Shown here piece after piece: positions 1-10,515 of a DNA stretch of 64,000 nucleotides. The stretch comes from Streptomyces sp. CB01881 (GTDB lineage: Bacteria > Actinomycetota > Actinomycetes > Streptomycetales > Streptomycetaceae), in NCBI RefSeq assembly GCF_002953255.1, contig NZ_CP026498.1:5747815-5811814 (forward strand), read 5' to 3'. Numbering within the stretch: position 1 is the stretch's first letter; each line of letters opens with the position of its first letter. The position numbers and the translations under genes were made by a program. The notes below the pieces were generated by a model. That model searched no databases and was not told the origin of the DNA. It saw nothing but the letters and a program-made list of their open reading frames with translations.

Positions 1-1657
<1,657 letters not shown>

Positions 1658-1941
1658 GCGGAGCGGATTCTCCCGGAATCGTGGGTTGCGGCGCCCGGCC
1701 GCGAGACGCCGACCGGCGATCCCTGTCGATCGCCGCCGCCCGTTCCGCCTGCTACTACCGGTCCACCCGCCGGGCAGGACATGCCACGGCTTCCTCCTAT
1801 CGTACGGGGAACCGCCCAGGTGGGCCGAAACGAGCAGGTCGCGCGGGATCAAGATCACAGCTGGATCACGTCCCGTTCACCCGGCGGACGCCTCCCGAAC
1901 CCCGTCCGGGCGGGCCTCCGCGGGCGCCGGGGCGGCCCCGG

Positions 1942-3723
1942 TCAGCCGGTGAGCAGGCCGACGTCCTGGAAGCGGGGCCAGCCGTAGCCCCAGGCGCCCG
2001 CGCCGGCGATGCCGGTCCGGACGGCGACCAGCTCCGGGCGCTGGAACAGCGGCACCGAGTGGCCGAGCTGCCAGATCCGGGTGTCCGCCTCCTGGAGGAG
2101 GGCGAGGTGGGCGGCCGGGTCGAGTTCGGCGGCGGCGCGGTCGAAGAGGCGGTCGATCTCCTCCGTCCCCGTGCGGCCGTAGTTGCTGCCGGTCTCCAGG
2201 GCGCCGTCCGGGCCGGGGCGGGGCTTGGCGTAGACGGGGCGCTGGTCGACGGCGGGGGTGGGGCCGGCCGGCCAGGAGAAGAGGGCGAGGTCGTAGCCGC
2301 CGGTGGCGAGGCCGGTCCGGACGAAGGTCTCGGCGGGCACCGCCTGCGGGCGGACGGCGATGCCCGCCCCGGCGAGGCCGGCCGCCAGCGCGTCGGCGGT
2401 GCGGCGGGCGGTCGCGGAGTCGGAGGGGATCAGCAGGGTGAGCGAGAGCTGCCGGCCGTCCTTGGTCCGGGTGCCACCGCCCTTCGGCCGCCTCCAGCCG
2501 GCCGCGTCCAGCAGTCTGCCCGCGTCCGCCGGGCCGAGGGCGTCCGCGTTGTCCCGGTAGCCGTCCTGGTCGCCGGCGAAGAGGTGGCTGCCGAGCGGGG
2601 CGGGGGCGAGGCCGAGCGGGGTGAGGGCGGCGTCGGCGATCCGCCGGCGGTCGACGGCCCGGGCGAGGGCCTGCCGGACGGCCGGGTCGGTGAGCGGTGC
2701 GCGGGCGGCGTTGAGGGTGAGCTGGGTGAGCGAGGCCGCGGCGGCCCGGTGCACGGTGACGCCGGGCAGCGTCTCGGCCCGGCGCAGCGCCTGGGTGGCG
2801 GCCTCGGCGCGGTCGGCCGAGGTGCCGGGCGCCGCCTGGGCCCGGTCGACGGCCGCGGTGATCGGGGCGATGTCCAGCCGGTCCTGGTCGAGCGCGTCGA
2901 GCCGCCGTTCGGGCGGGGTGGCGAGGAAGTCGATCCGGTCGGCCCTGGGCTCGTCTCCCCACCAGAGCGGGTTGCGGACCAGGGTGACCCGCCCGCCCGC
3001 CGGGTCGTACCCGTCCGGCCCGGAGAGCGCGAACGGCCCGGCCGTCGGCTGCGGACCGCCGGCCAGTGGCCGGTTGAAGGCCGCCGGGGAGGCGGTCACG
3101 GCGGCGGGGTAGAGCGGCCCGAAGAGCGCCCGCCACTCGGCGTAGGGCTGCCGGAAGGTGACCTCGACCTCGGCGGGGTCCGCGCCCTGGGTGATCGAGT
3201 CGATCGCGTCGTAGCCGGCCGGGCGGGTGCCGGTGTAGGCGGGGTCGAGGCCGGAGAGGGCGGCCCGCTGGGCGGTGAAGTCGGCGGCCGAGAGCGGGGT
3301 GCCGTCGCTCCAGACGGCGTGCGGGTTGAGCCGGTAGGTGACGACCTGCGGCAGCCGCCCGGGCGGGGTGGACTCGGCGCCGAGCAGGTAGTCCGGGTCG
3401 GGGACGGCCCGGCCGTGCTCGTCCGGCCGGAACAGCGCGGGGTAGAGGGCGTGCGCGAGCAGCGCCGAGTCGGCGGTCGCCGCGGACTGGTAGAGGTTCA
3501 GCGTCGCGGGGACGGCGTCCAGCGCCCAGCGCAGCGTGCCGCCGTCCCGGACCCCGGCCCGGTCGTACGGGCGGACGTCACCGGTGACGGCGGTGGGGGC
3601 GGCGGAGGACGGGACGGGCGCCGGGGTGCGGACCGGGGCCGGGGCTCCGGAGCAGCCGGCCAGAGTCCCGGTGGCGAGCAGCAGCGCGGCGACGGCGGCT
3701 GCGGTGGGCTGGCGGACGCGCAT
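1942..3723 (-). CDS. ABC transporter substrate-binding lipoprotein, family 5 (peptide/nickel type)
   Basis: Extracellular solute-binding protein of the SBP_bac_5 family, which delivers oligopeptides or similar ligands to an ABC importer. The N-terminus is a lipoprotein signal: basic MRVRQ, a hydrophobic stretch and the lipobox LAGC. The rest resembles the family: NPHAVWSDGTPLSAADF and a conserved binding lobe with VRQALARAVDRRRIADA. Length is 593 residues from the ATG at 3723; the ATG at 3732 is an equal alternative and neither has a strong ribosome-binding site. No permease or ATPase genes are next to it, so the partner transporter must be encoded elsewhere or this is an orphan binding protein. 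A small hairpin (1927-1941) follows the stop. Confidence 0.88.
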   Translation of the reverse strand: MRVRQPTAAAVAALLLATGTLAGCSGAPAPVRTPAPVPSSAAPTAVTGDVRPYDRAGVRDGGTLRWALDAVPATLNLYQSAATADSALLAHALYPALFRPDEHGRAVPDPDYLLGAESTPPGRLPQVVTYRLNPHAVWSDGTPLSAADFTAQRAALSGLDPAYTGTRPAGYDAIDSITQGADPAEVEVTFRQPYAEWRALFGPLYPAAVTASPAAFNRPLAGGPQPTAGPFALSGPDGYDPAGGRVTLVRNPLWWGDEPRADRIDFLATPPERRLDALDQDRLDIAPITAAVDRAQAAPGTSADRAEAATQALRRAETLPGVTVHRAAAASLTQLTLNAARAPLTDPAVRQALARAVDRRRIADAALTPLGLAPAPLGSHLFAGDQDGYRDNADALGPADAGRLLDAAGWRRPKGGGTRTKDGRQLSLTLLIPSDSATARRTADALAAGLAGAGIAVRPQAVPAETFVRTGLATGGYDLALFSWPAGPTPAVDQRPVYAKPRPGPDGALETGSNYGRTGTEEIDRLFDRAAAELDPAAHLALLQEADTRIWQLGHSVPLFQRPELVAVRTGIAGAGAWGYGWPRFQDVGLLTG

Positions 3724-3754
3724 GGCGGCCATGGAACGCCGCCGGGCAGCGGCC

Positions 3755-3817
3755 CGGCCCGCCGACACGGCGGGCCGGCGGGCGACTGCACCCGGACGGC
3801 CGACAGCCCGTCCGGGT
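3755..3817 (-). terminator. Double hairpin after the first SpoIIE-type gene
   Basis: Two perfect 10-bp stems follow the stop codon of the phosphatase gene in the direction of its transcription: 3790-3799 with 3808-3817 (loop 7) and 3755-3764 with 3768-3777 (loop 3). No U-run follows, as is usual in high-GC actinomycetes. They would insulate the lipoprotein gene from read-through. Confidence 0.7.
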
Positions 3818-6489
3818 CAGAGCGACAGCTCGAACCAGACGATCTTGCCCTTGGGCGTACGCCTGCTGCCCCAGCGCTCGGCCAGCAGGCTGACCAGCTG
3901 GAGCCCGCGTCCGCCCTCGTCGGTCTCCTGGGCACGCCGCTGGCGCGGCTGGGCGTAGCCGTCGTCCCAGACCTCGCAGACCATGGAGCTGTCGCGCAGC
4001 AGCCGGAGCCGGATCTCGCCCCTGCCGTGCCGCAGCGCGTTGGTGACCAGCTCGCTGACCAGCAGCTCGGTGGTGTCCACCAGCTCGTCCAGGCCGCGCG
4101 CCAGCAGCCAGCTGCAGGCCTTCTCGCGGGCCTTGGCGACGGAGGTGGGCTCGGGCGGCAGGAACCACTGGCCGACGGCGTCCTCGGGGAAGGCGTGCAC
4201 CTTGGCCATCAGCAGGGCGATGTCGTCCTCGCCGTGGTGCGGGTTGAGCTCGCCGAGGACGTGGTCGCAGAGGTCCTCCAGGCCCTTGCCGTCGGCCGAC
4301 AGCGCGGTGCGGAAGGCGCGCAGGCCCTCGTCGAGCTGGTGCTTGCGGCTCTCCACCAGGCCGTCGGTGTAGAGGCCGAGCACGGCGCCGTCCGGCAGGG
4401 TCAGCTCGACCTCCTCGAACGGCTCGCCGCCCACACCGAGCGGCAGGCCGGGCGGCACGTCGAGCATCCGGGCGGGTTCGCCGGGGCTGAGCAGGACGGG
4501 CGGCAGGTGGCCGGCGTTGGCGAAGGTGCAGCGGCGGGTGACGGCGTCGTACACCGCGTAGACGCAGGTCGCGAGGTAGACCTCGCGGGCCTCCTCGTCG
4601 GCGGTCGAGGTGAGCCGCCCGTACGGGGCGGGCGGCGCCGCGGGCGCGGTGTCGTCGCCGAGGCCGCGGGCGATCTCGTCGAGGGCGGTGAGCACCTCGG
4701 CGGGGTCGAGGTCGAGCATGGCCAGGGTGCGGACGGCGGTGCGCAGCTGGCCCATGGCGACGGCGGCGCGCAGGCCGCGGCCCATCACGTCGCCGATGAC
4801 CAGGGCGGTGCGGTTGCCGGGCAGCGGGATGACGTCGAACCAGTCGCCGCCGACCTCGGTGTTGTTGTTGCTGGGGAGGTAGCGGCAGGCGATCTCCAGG
4901 CCGCTGGCGGCCGGGTTGCCCGGGGGCAGCAGGCTGCGCTGGAGGATCAGGGCGCGCTCGTGCTCGCGGCGGTAGAGCCGGGCGTTGTCGATGCAGACGG
5001 CGGCCCGGGCGACCAGCTCCTCGGCGATGGCGACGTCGCGGGCGTCGAAGGGCTCGCTGCCGATCGCCCGGGAGAGCTGGACCAGACCGAGCACCTGGTC
5101 GCGGGCGACCAGCGGGACGATCAGCGTGGAGCGCAGCAGCGGGTCGGGCCCGGGCTCGGGGACGACGCTGCGGCCGGTGCGCAGCGCCCGCGCGTGCGGG
5201 GAGCGGCGCGGGTAGCAGAGGGTGCCGCCGGCCTCGGCGATCGGCAGGCCGGTGACCGAGCCGAGCACCGAGGAGGCGCCGCCGACCACGCTGGAGACGG
5301 CGACCCGGCGCAGTTCGCCGCTGCCGTCGGTGAGCACGCCGTCGCCGTAGCGGCCGGCGCTGGGGACGGTCTCGCCGGAGAGCAGCGCGGTGTAGAGGTC
5401 GACGGTGGCGAGGTCGCAGAACGGCGGGACGACGACGTCCAGCAGCTCCTTGGCGGTGGTCTCCAGGTCGAGCGTGGAGCCGATGTGGGCGCTGGCCTCG
5501 TTGAGCAGCGCCAGGTTGCGGCGCACGCCGTCGGCCTCGCGCTCGGCCACGTGCCGGCTGGTGACGTCGGAGACCTGCCCGGCGACGCCCATCGGCCGGC
5601 CGGCCGAGCCGTCGAGCCGGTAGAGCGAGACGGCCCAGAGCCGGTTGCCCTCGCGGGTGGGGACGGCCGAGTGGAAGCGCAGGTCGAAGACGGGCTGGCC
5701 GGTGGCGAGCACCTTGCGCAGCGCGGCGGTGAGCCGGTCGGCCTCGGAGTTGGGGAAGAGGTCGTGCGCGGTGAGGCCTTCGAGGTCGGTGGGGGCGAGG
5801 CCCATCCCGGAGGCGAAGGCGTCGTTGACGCGCTGGAGCCGGAGCCGGTCGTCGAAGAGGATGAAGCCGGTGGGCGTCTGGCCGAAGACGGCCTCGGAGG
5901 CCGCGAGGTCGGTCTCGATCCGGCGCAGCCGGCCGAGGTCGACGGCGAGACAGGTGGCGCCCGCGGTGGGCAGCGCGGTGTCGGGCATCAGGTAGAGCTC
6001 GGCGAGGCCCTCGCCGCCGGTGGCGTCACGGTAGGGCACGGTGCCGACCCACTCCTCGCCGGCCAGGGTGCGTTCCAGCCGGGCGCGGCCGCGCTGCCAG
6101 AGCTCGCGCGGCACGAAGGTGGTGATCGGGTCCGAGCCGACCGCCTCGATGGCGGGCAGGCCGAAGAACTCGGCGGCGCGGTCGCTCCACTGGCTGATCC
6201 GGCCGTCCGGGCCGATCGCGAAGGTGGCGACCCGGATGTAGTCGTAGATCGAGCCCGGGTCCCCGGCGCCCCACTGGCCGGTGCCGGCCGCCGGGCGGGC
6301 GGCCTGGCCCTGCCCGGGGGGTGCGGCCTGGGGGGCCGCCGGGGCGGGCAGGTGTGGGGAACCGGCCTGCCCGGGCACAGCGGCATGACCGCTGCTGCTC
6401 GGCGCACTACGCGCCGGGGTGCTGTTCAACGGACCGACCCCTCCAAACCCGCGACCGTCCGGATGCCGAGAAGACCGAGTATTCATCAT
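3817..6489 (-). CDS. PAS-PAS-GAF-PP2C-ATPase regulator (SpoIIE-type phosphatase)
   Basis: Cytoplasmic signalling protein likely to dephosphorylate an anti-anti-sigma (STAS) protein and, through its C-terminal domain, to act as an anti-sigma-like kinase. Order over 890 residues: Pro/Ala-rich leader (1-78), PAS (about 80-170), second PAS (about 200-312), GAF (about 335-505), SpoIIE PP2C domain (about 510-735; metal-site motifs GGDWFD and GDVMGRG), HATPase_c of RsbW type (about 755-885; N-box SELVTNALRH). The ATG at 6489 has no visible ribosome-binding site. A TTG at 6429 lies 8 nt after GGAGGGG and may be the true start, which would shorten the protein by 20 residues. It is a paralogue of the next gene. 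No STAS or sigma gene is adjacent. Confidence 0.9.
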   Translation of the reverse strand: MMNTRSSRHPDGRGFGGVGPLNSTPARSAPSSSGHAAVPGQAGSPHLPAPAAPQAAPPGQGQAARPAAGTGQWGAGDPGSIYDYIRVATFAIGPDGRISQWSDRAAEFFGLPAIEAVGSDPITTFVPRELWQRGRARLERTLAGEEWVGTVPYRDATGGEGLAELYLMPDTALPTAGATCLAVDLGRLRRIETDLAASEAVFGQTPTGFILFDDRLRLQRVNDAFASGMGLAPTDLEGLTAHDLFPNSEADRLTAALRKVLATGQPVFDLRFHSAVPTREGNRLWAVSLYRLDGSAGRPMGVAGQVSDVTSRHVAEREADGVRRNLALLNEASAHIGSTLDLETTAKELLDVVVPPFCDLATVDLYTALLSGETVPSAGRYGDGVLTDGSGELRRVAVSSVVGGASSVLGSVTGLPIAEAGGTLCYPRRSPHARALRTGRSVVPEPGPDPLLRSTLIVPLVARDQVLGLVQLSRAIGSEPFDARDVAIAEELVARAAVCIDNARLYRREHERALILQRSLLPPGNPAASGLEIACRYLPSNNNTEVGGDWFDVIPLPGNRTALVIGDVMGRGLRAAVAMGQLRTAVRTLAMLDLDPAEVLTALDEIARGLGDDTAPAAPPAPYGRLTSTADEEAREVYLATCVYAVYDAVTRRCTFANAGHLPPVLLSPGEPARMLDVPPGLPLGVGGEPFEEVELTLPDGAVLGLYTDGLVESRKHQLDEGLRAFRTALSADGKGLEDLCDHVLGELNPHHGEDDIALLMAKVHAFPEDAVGQWFLPPEPTSVAKAREKACSWLLARGLDELVDTTELLVSELVTNALRHGRGEIRLRLLRDSSMVCEVWDDGYAQPRQRRAQETDEGGRGLQLVSLLAERWGSRRTPKGKIVWFELSL

Positions 6490-6738
6490 CGAGGGGTACG
6501 TTCACACGCCCTCAACATCACAACATCAGATCGGGCGAAGGTTTTTGTCCTACCGCCCGCGCAACCACAATGCCACGCTCGCGCCCCCTGCCGGAGCGCG
6601 CGCTCCCCCTGGCCTCCCGTTGGCATATGCGGCTCCGTTCTACTCGCGTCCTGCTCGGCCCCGGCCACCCGCCCCGCTGCGCCCGGCGCAGGGCGTCCGC
6701 CCGCGCGCGCCTCTTGACGGTTGGCTCGCCGTGTTCGC

Positions 6739-9480
6739 TCACGGCTCGTCGGGCTCATTACCCGGCAGCGGCTGCTCGAACCAGACGACCTTGCCCATGC
6801 CCTCCGCCCGGGCGCCCCAGCGCAGCGCGAGCCGGCGGACGAGTTCCAGGCCCCGGCCGCCCTCGTCGGCCTCGGCCGCGTGGCGTTCGCGGGGCGGGTC
6901 GGGCAGCGGGTCCGAGATCTCGACCACCAGCGTCTCGCCCAGCGTCAACCGTACGCCGATGGGTGCGCTCGCATAGCGGACCGAGTTGGTGACCAGCTCG
7001 CTGACCAGCAGCTCCGCGGTGTCGGTCAGCGCCTCGACGCCCCACTCGGCGAGCGTCGCGCGGACCAGCCGGCGGGCCCGGGAAACGGCTGTCGGCTCCG
7101 CGGGCAGCGTCCAGCCGGCCGTCGGGGTGCCGGCCTGGCCGTGGCCGAGCCTGGCCAGCAGCAGCGCGACGTCGTCCGGCTCGCGGCCCTGCTCCATGGT
7201 GTCCAGCACCGCCTCGCAGGCGGCCTGGATCGAGGCGTGGGGCTGCTGGAGGACGGTGACCAGGCGGCCGAGGCCGACGTCGAGGTCCTTGTCCCGGGAC
7301 TCCACCAGGCCGTCCGTGCAGAGGGCGAGCAGGCTGCCCTCGGGGATCTTCAGTTCGACCGCCTCGAACGGGACGCCGCCGACGCCGAGCGGGGCGCCGG
7401 AGGGCAGGTCGAGGATCCGCCCGGCACCACCGGGCAGCGGGCCGCCGTTGCGGGTCGGCTCCTCGGCCCCCTCGCCCGGCACGATCAGCACGGGTGGGAT
7501 GTGGCCGGCCTTGGCGACCGTCAGCCGGGCCGTGGCCGGGTCGAACACCGCGTAGACGCAGGTCGCCAGCAGGGCCTCGTCCGGCCCCTGGGCGAGGTCG
7601 TCGGCCAGCTCGTGGACGTGCCGCAGCAGCACGTCCGGCGGCAGGTCCAGGGCGGCCAGGACGCGCACGGCGGTCCGCAGCCGGCCCATCGTGGCGGCGG
7701 CCCGCAGGCCGTGCCCCATCACGTCGCCGACCACCAGCGCGGTGCGGTCCCCGGGCAGCGGGATGACGTCGAACCAGTCGCCGCCGACCTCGGTGCCACT
7801 GCTGCCGGGCACGTACCGGTAGGCGACCTCCACGCCGGTCGGCTGCGGGACCTGCTGCGGGAGCAGGGTGCGCTGCAGGGTCAGTGCGGCGGTCCGCTCG
7901 CGGGCGTAGAGCCGGGCGTTGTCCAGCGAGCTGCCGGCCCGGTCGGCCAGCTCGACGGTGAAGGCGAGGTCGTCGCGGTCGAAGCCCTCGCGGTAGCCGG
8001 CCCGGCTGACCAGCAGCAGGCCGATCACGATGCCGCGGGCGCGCAGCGGCACCACCAGCATCGAGTGGACGCCCAGGTCGTGGGCGGCCTGCATCTTGGG
8101 GTCGCCCGGGTAGGTGACGTCGTCCAGCTGGTCGGCGCCGGAGAGCAGCTCCGGGACGCCCGTGCGCAGCACCCGGCCGCAGGCGGAGTCCTCGGCGAAG
8201 GTGATCCGGGCGCCGCGGCGCAGCATGACCTCGACCTCGGGGCCGTCCTGGACGGAGGCGGTGCCCAGCTGGAGCAGCGAGGTGCGCCGGTCGTGGCCGT
8301 GCCGGGGCAGGTCGTCGCCGTGCGCGACGGCCTGGAGCAGGATCACCGCGGAGTGGTCGGTGAGCCGGGGGACGACGGCGCCGGCCAGCTCCTGGGCGAT
8401 CCGGGAGGCGTCCAGGAGGTCGCCTACCCGGGAGCCGAACTCGTTCAGCAGCGAGAGCCTGCGCCGGGCGTGCTCGACCTTGGCCACCGCCCGGTAGCGC
8501 TCGGTCACGTCCATCACGGTGCCCGAGATCCCGAGCACCCGGCCGGCCCGGTCGGTCATCCGGCTGTAGGAGATCGAGCGGTAGCCGGAGCGGGCGGTGA
8601 CCGGCGAGGCGAGGGTGACGTCGATGACCGGCTCGCCGGTGGCCAGCACCTGGCGCTGGATCGCGGTGATCTCGTCGGCGGCCCGCTCGGGAAGGGTCTC
8701 GCCGGTGGTGAGGCCCACGTGGTCCTCGGTGGCCATGCCGTTCATCTCGGCCAGGGTCTGGTTCACAGCGGTGTAGCGCAGGTCGGTGTCGAGGATGGCG
8801 ATGCCCAGCGGGGACTGCTCGAACAGCGCGTCGCGGACGGCGAGGTCCCGCTCGACGGCCCGGACGGCGCCCGCCTCGGCCAGGTTGACCTGGAGGAACG
8901 GGGTGCCGTCGCCGTCCACCAGCAGGGAGATCCGGGCGTCGAGGGCGACGGGTGCGCCGTCGCGGTCCCGCAGTTCGGCGGGACCGGCCCAGCGGCCGTG
9001 CCGCAGGGTGTCCTGGATCGCCGCGCGGATCCGGCCGACCTGCTCCTCGTCCGGGATCAGCTCGTCGATCCGGCGGCCGACCAGCAGCTCGCTCGGCCAG
9101 CCGAGCAGCTCCTCGGCGGCCGGGCTCCAGAGGACCACCCGGCCCGCGGTGTCGAGGATCGCGATGGCGACCTTGACCACGTCGAGCAGGTTGCCCTCGT
9201 TGTGGTCGCCGGGGCCGCCCGGCTCCGGGCCGGGGCCGCCGGGGAAGGGCCGGCCGGGGCGGCTGCGGATGCCCACCGGCGGGACCGCGTCGACGACCAC
9301 CAGGGGCGGCGCGGCCTGGTCCGGCGGCGGGGCATCGGGGGCCTCCCCGCGGCGACGGCCGGCCGGCGGCTGCGGCGGCTGGGCCGGGCGCGGGCCGCGG
9401 CGCAGCCGGGCGCGGGCGGCTGCGCTCCCCCCGCTGCCCGCGCGTCGCGCTCCCCCGCCGCCGTTACCGGTACTCGACAC
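6739..9480 (-). CDS. Second PAS-PAS-GAF-PP2C-ATPase regulator (SpoIIE-type phosphatase)
   Basis: Paralogue of the neighbouring gene with the same domain order over 913 residues: disordered Pro/Arg/Gly leader (1-80), PAS (about 90-200), PAS (about 205-315), GAF (about 330-500), PP2C (about 515-750, with GGDWFDVIPLPGDRTAL and GDVMGHGLRAA) and HATPase_c (about 775-905, SELVTNSVRYA). The GTG at 9480 is preceded by GGAGG at an 8-nt distance, which fixes the start. The metal-binding Asp residues of the phosphatase and the N-box Asn of the ATPase domain are present, so both activities look intact. The partner STAS/sigma proteins are not nearby. The family assignment is firm; the target pathway is unknown. 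Confidence 0.9.
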   Translation of the reverse strand: MSSTGNGGGGARRAGSGGSAAARARLRRGPRPAQPPQPPAGRRRGEAPDAPPPDQAAPPLVVVDAVPPVGIRSRPGRPFPGGPGPEPGGPGDHNEGNLLDVVKVAIAILDTAGRVVLWSPAAEELLGWPSELLVGRRIDELIPDEEQVGRIRAAIQDTLRHGRWAGPAELRDRDGAPVALDARISLLVDGDGTPFLQVNLAEAGAVRAVERDLAVRDALFEQSPLGIAILDTDLRYTAVNQTLAEMNGMATEDHVGLTTGETLPERAADEITAIQRQVLATGEPVIDVTLASPVTARSGYRSISYSRMTDRAGRVLGISGTVMDVTERYRAVAKVEHARRRLSLLNEFGSRVGDLLDASRIAQELAGAVVPRLTDHSAVILLQAVAHGDDLPRHGHDRRTSLLQLGTASVQDGPEVEVMLRRGARITFAEDSACGRVLRTGVPELLSGADQLDDVTYPGDPKMQAAHDLGVHSMLVVPLRARGIVIGLLLVSRAGYREGFDRDDLAFTVELADRAGSSLDNARLYARERTAALTLQRTLLPQQVPQPTGVEVAYRYVPGSSGTEVGGDWFDVIPLPGDRTALVVGDVMGHGLRAAATMGRLRTAVRVLAALDLPPDVLLRHVHELADDLAQGPDEALLATCVYAVFDPATARLTVAKAGHIPPVLIVPGEGAEEPTRNGGPLPGGAGRILDLPSGAPLGVGGVPFEAVELKIPEGSLLALCTDGLVESRDKDLDVGLGRLVTVLQQPHASIQAACEAVLDTMEQGREPDDVALLLARLGHGQAGTPTAGWTLPAEPTAVSRARRLVRATLAEWGVEALTDTAELLVSELVTNSVRYASAPIGVRLTLGETLVVEISDPLPDPPRERHAAEADEGGRGLELVRRLALRWGARAEGMGKVVWFEQPLPGNEPDEP

Positions 9481-9744
9481 CGACGGGGCCTCCGGCTCTG
9501 GTCGGGATCGGCGGCGCCGGCTGGGGGCGGCTCACCGATGGTGACGAATAGTGCCGAAAAGTGACATACCCAGCAGAACCCAGGCTATCCCGGCTTCTGG
9601 ATCGGCTTTTCCGATTGACCTACCTGGCGTATTGCGCGTCGCGGCCGCGACTGTTCCGCCTCCCGGGTCCGCGGGTGCGGACGGGTGGCACAAGGGCGCG
9701 GGCCAGGGGGCGGTACGACGGTCAGGGGGCGGGCGGTGTGACGG

Positions 9745-10323
9745 TCAGGGGGTGGTGTGCGCCGCGTCGAGCAGCCGGGCGACGTCCGGGAGGACGGCCC
9801 GGTCGTGGTCCAGCCAGTCGACGTCGTCCAGCTCCTGCGGGCCGAGCCAGCGCAGCTCGTCGTGGTCCTCCAGCGGCCGGGGGTCGCCCGAGAGCAGCTC
9901 GGCCCCCCAGATGTGCAGCTCCAGGCCCGGTCGCACCAGCCACGCACCGGGCAGCCGCTCCACCGCCCGTGCCCGGACGCCCAGTTCCTCCAGCAGCTCC
10001 CGCTCCAGCGCCTGCTCCTCGGTCTCGCCGGGCTCGGCCTTGCCGCCCGGGAACTCCCAGCGCCCCGCCACCTCGGCCGGTGCACTGCGACGGGCGGCCA
10101 GCACCCGGCCACGGTGGACGAGCGCGCCGCCGACGACGATCCGATTTTCCATGGCCCCGACCATAGAACCCCCGGGCGCCCCGCCCTCCACCCAGTACAG
10201 CTGCTTGTGGCCGCGCGCCTCGAACTCGGCGGCCAGCCGCTCGGCCCCGGCCCGGTCCAGCCCCCCGGCGACCAGGAAGCGGTTGCCGTTGTCGTCCTGC
10301 CGCATCACCCGAAAGGTGTCCAT
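9745..10323 (-). CDS. SPOR-like domain fused to Nudix hydrolase (MutT type)
   Basis: 192 residues in two parts. Residues 1-46 (MDTFRVMRQDDNGNRFLVAG to GHKQLYWVE) look like the small SPOR-like proteins that are normally free-standing in streptomycetes. Residues 54-192 are a Nudix hydrolase with a perfect box at 94-116 (G-x5-E-x7-REUxEExGU: RELLEELGV), as in MutT enzymes that remove 8-oxo-dGTP or related nucleotides. No stop separates the parts, so they form one reading frame. Internal ATGs at 10164 and 10152 could still initiate a stand-alone Nudix enzyme. The ATG at 10323 has only a weak AGG in front. Nudix identity is firm; the fusion is seen in the sequence, its function is inference. Confidence 0.88.
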   Translation of the reverse strand: MDTFRVMRQDDNGNRFLVAGGLDRAGAERLAAEFEARGHKQLYWVEGGAPGGSMVGAMENRIVVGGALVHRGRVLAARRSAPAEVAGRWEFPGGKAEPGETEEQALERELLEELGVRARAVERLPGAWLVRPGLELHIWGAELLSGDPRPLEDHDELRWLGPQELDDVDWLDHDRAVLPDVARLLDAAHTTP

Positions 10324-10362
10324 GCCTGCGAGCGTAGGGGGTATCCGGCGGGTGGCCGCGAA

Positions 10363-10397
10363 CGCCCCCGGCCCGCGTGGGGGTCGGGCCGGGGGCG
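10363..10397 (-). terminator. Hairpin between septum-formation gene and Nudix gene
   Basis: A perfect 13-bp GC stem (10363-10375 with 10385-10397, loop 9) lies downstream of the gene ending at 10516 and upstream of the Nudix gene on the same strand. Confidence 0.65.
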
Positions 10398-10515
10398 GCG
10401 TCCACCGGACGCTACGCCCGGCCCGCTACCGGCAGGTACGGTCCCTGTTAACGGCCGGTAAGACGTGACCGCGGGCACCGGCCCCGCACCGGGCCCGGTC
10501 GGGCCGGACAGGTGG

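Noticed and set aside
1681..6717. Very long open frame on the plus strand (about 1,680 codons) opposite the phosphatase and lipoprotein genes
   Set aside because: It is antisense to well-supported genes with motifs. High GC in third positions removes stop codons from other frames, and its translation is a low-complexity Gly/Ala/Arg/Val-rich series with no domain.
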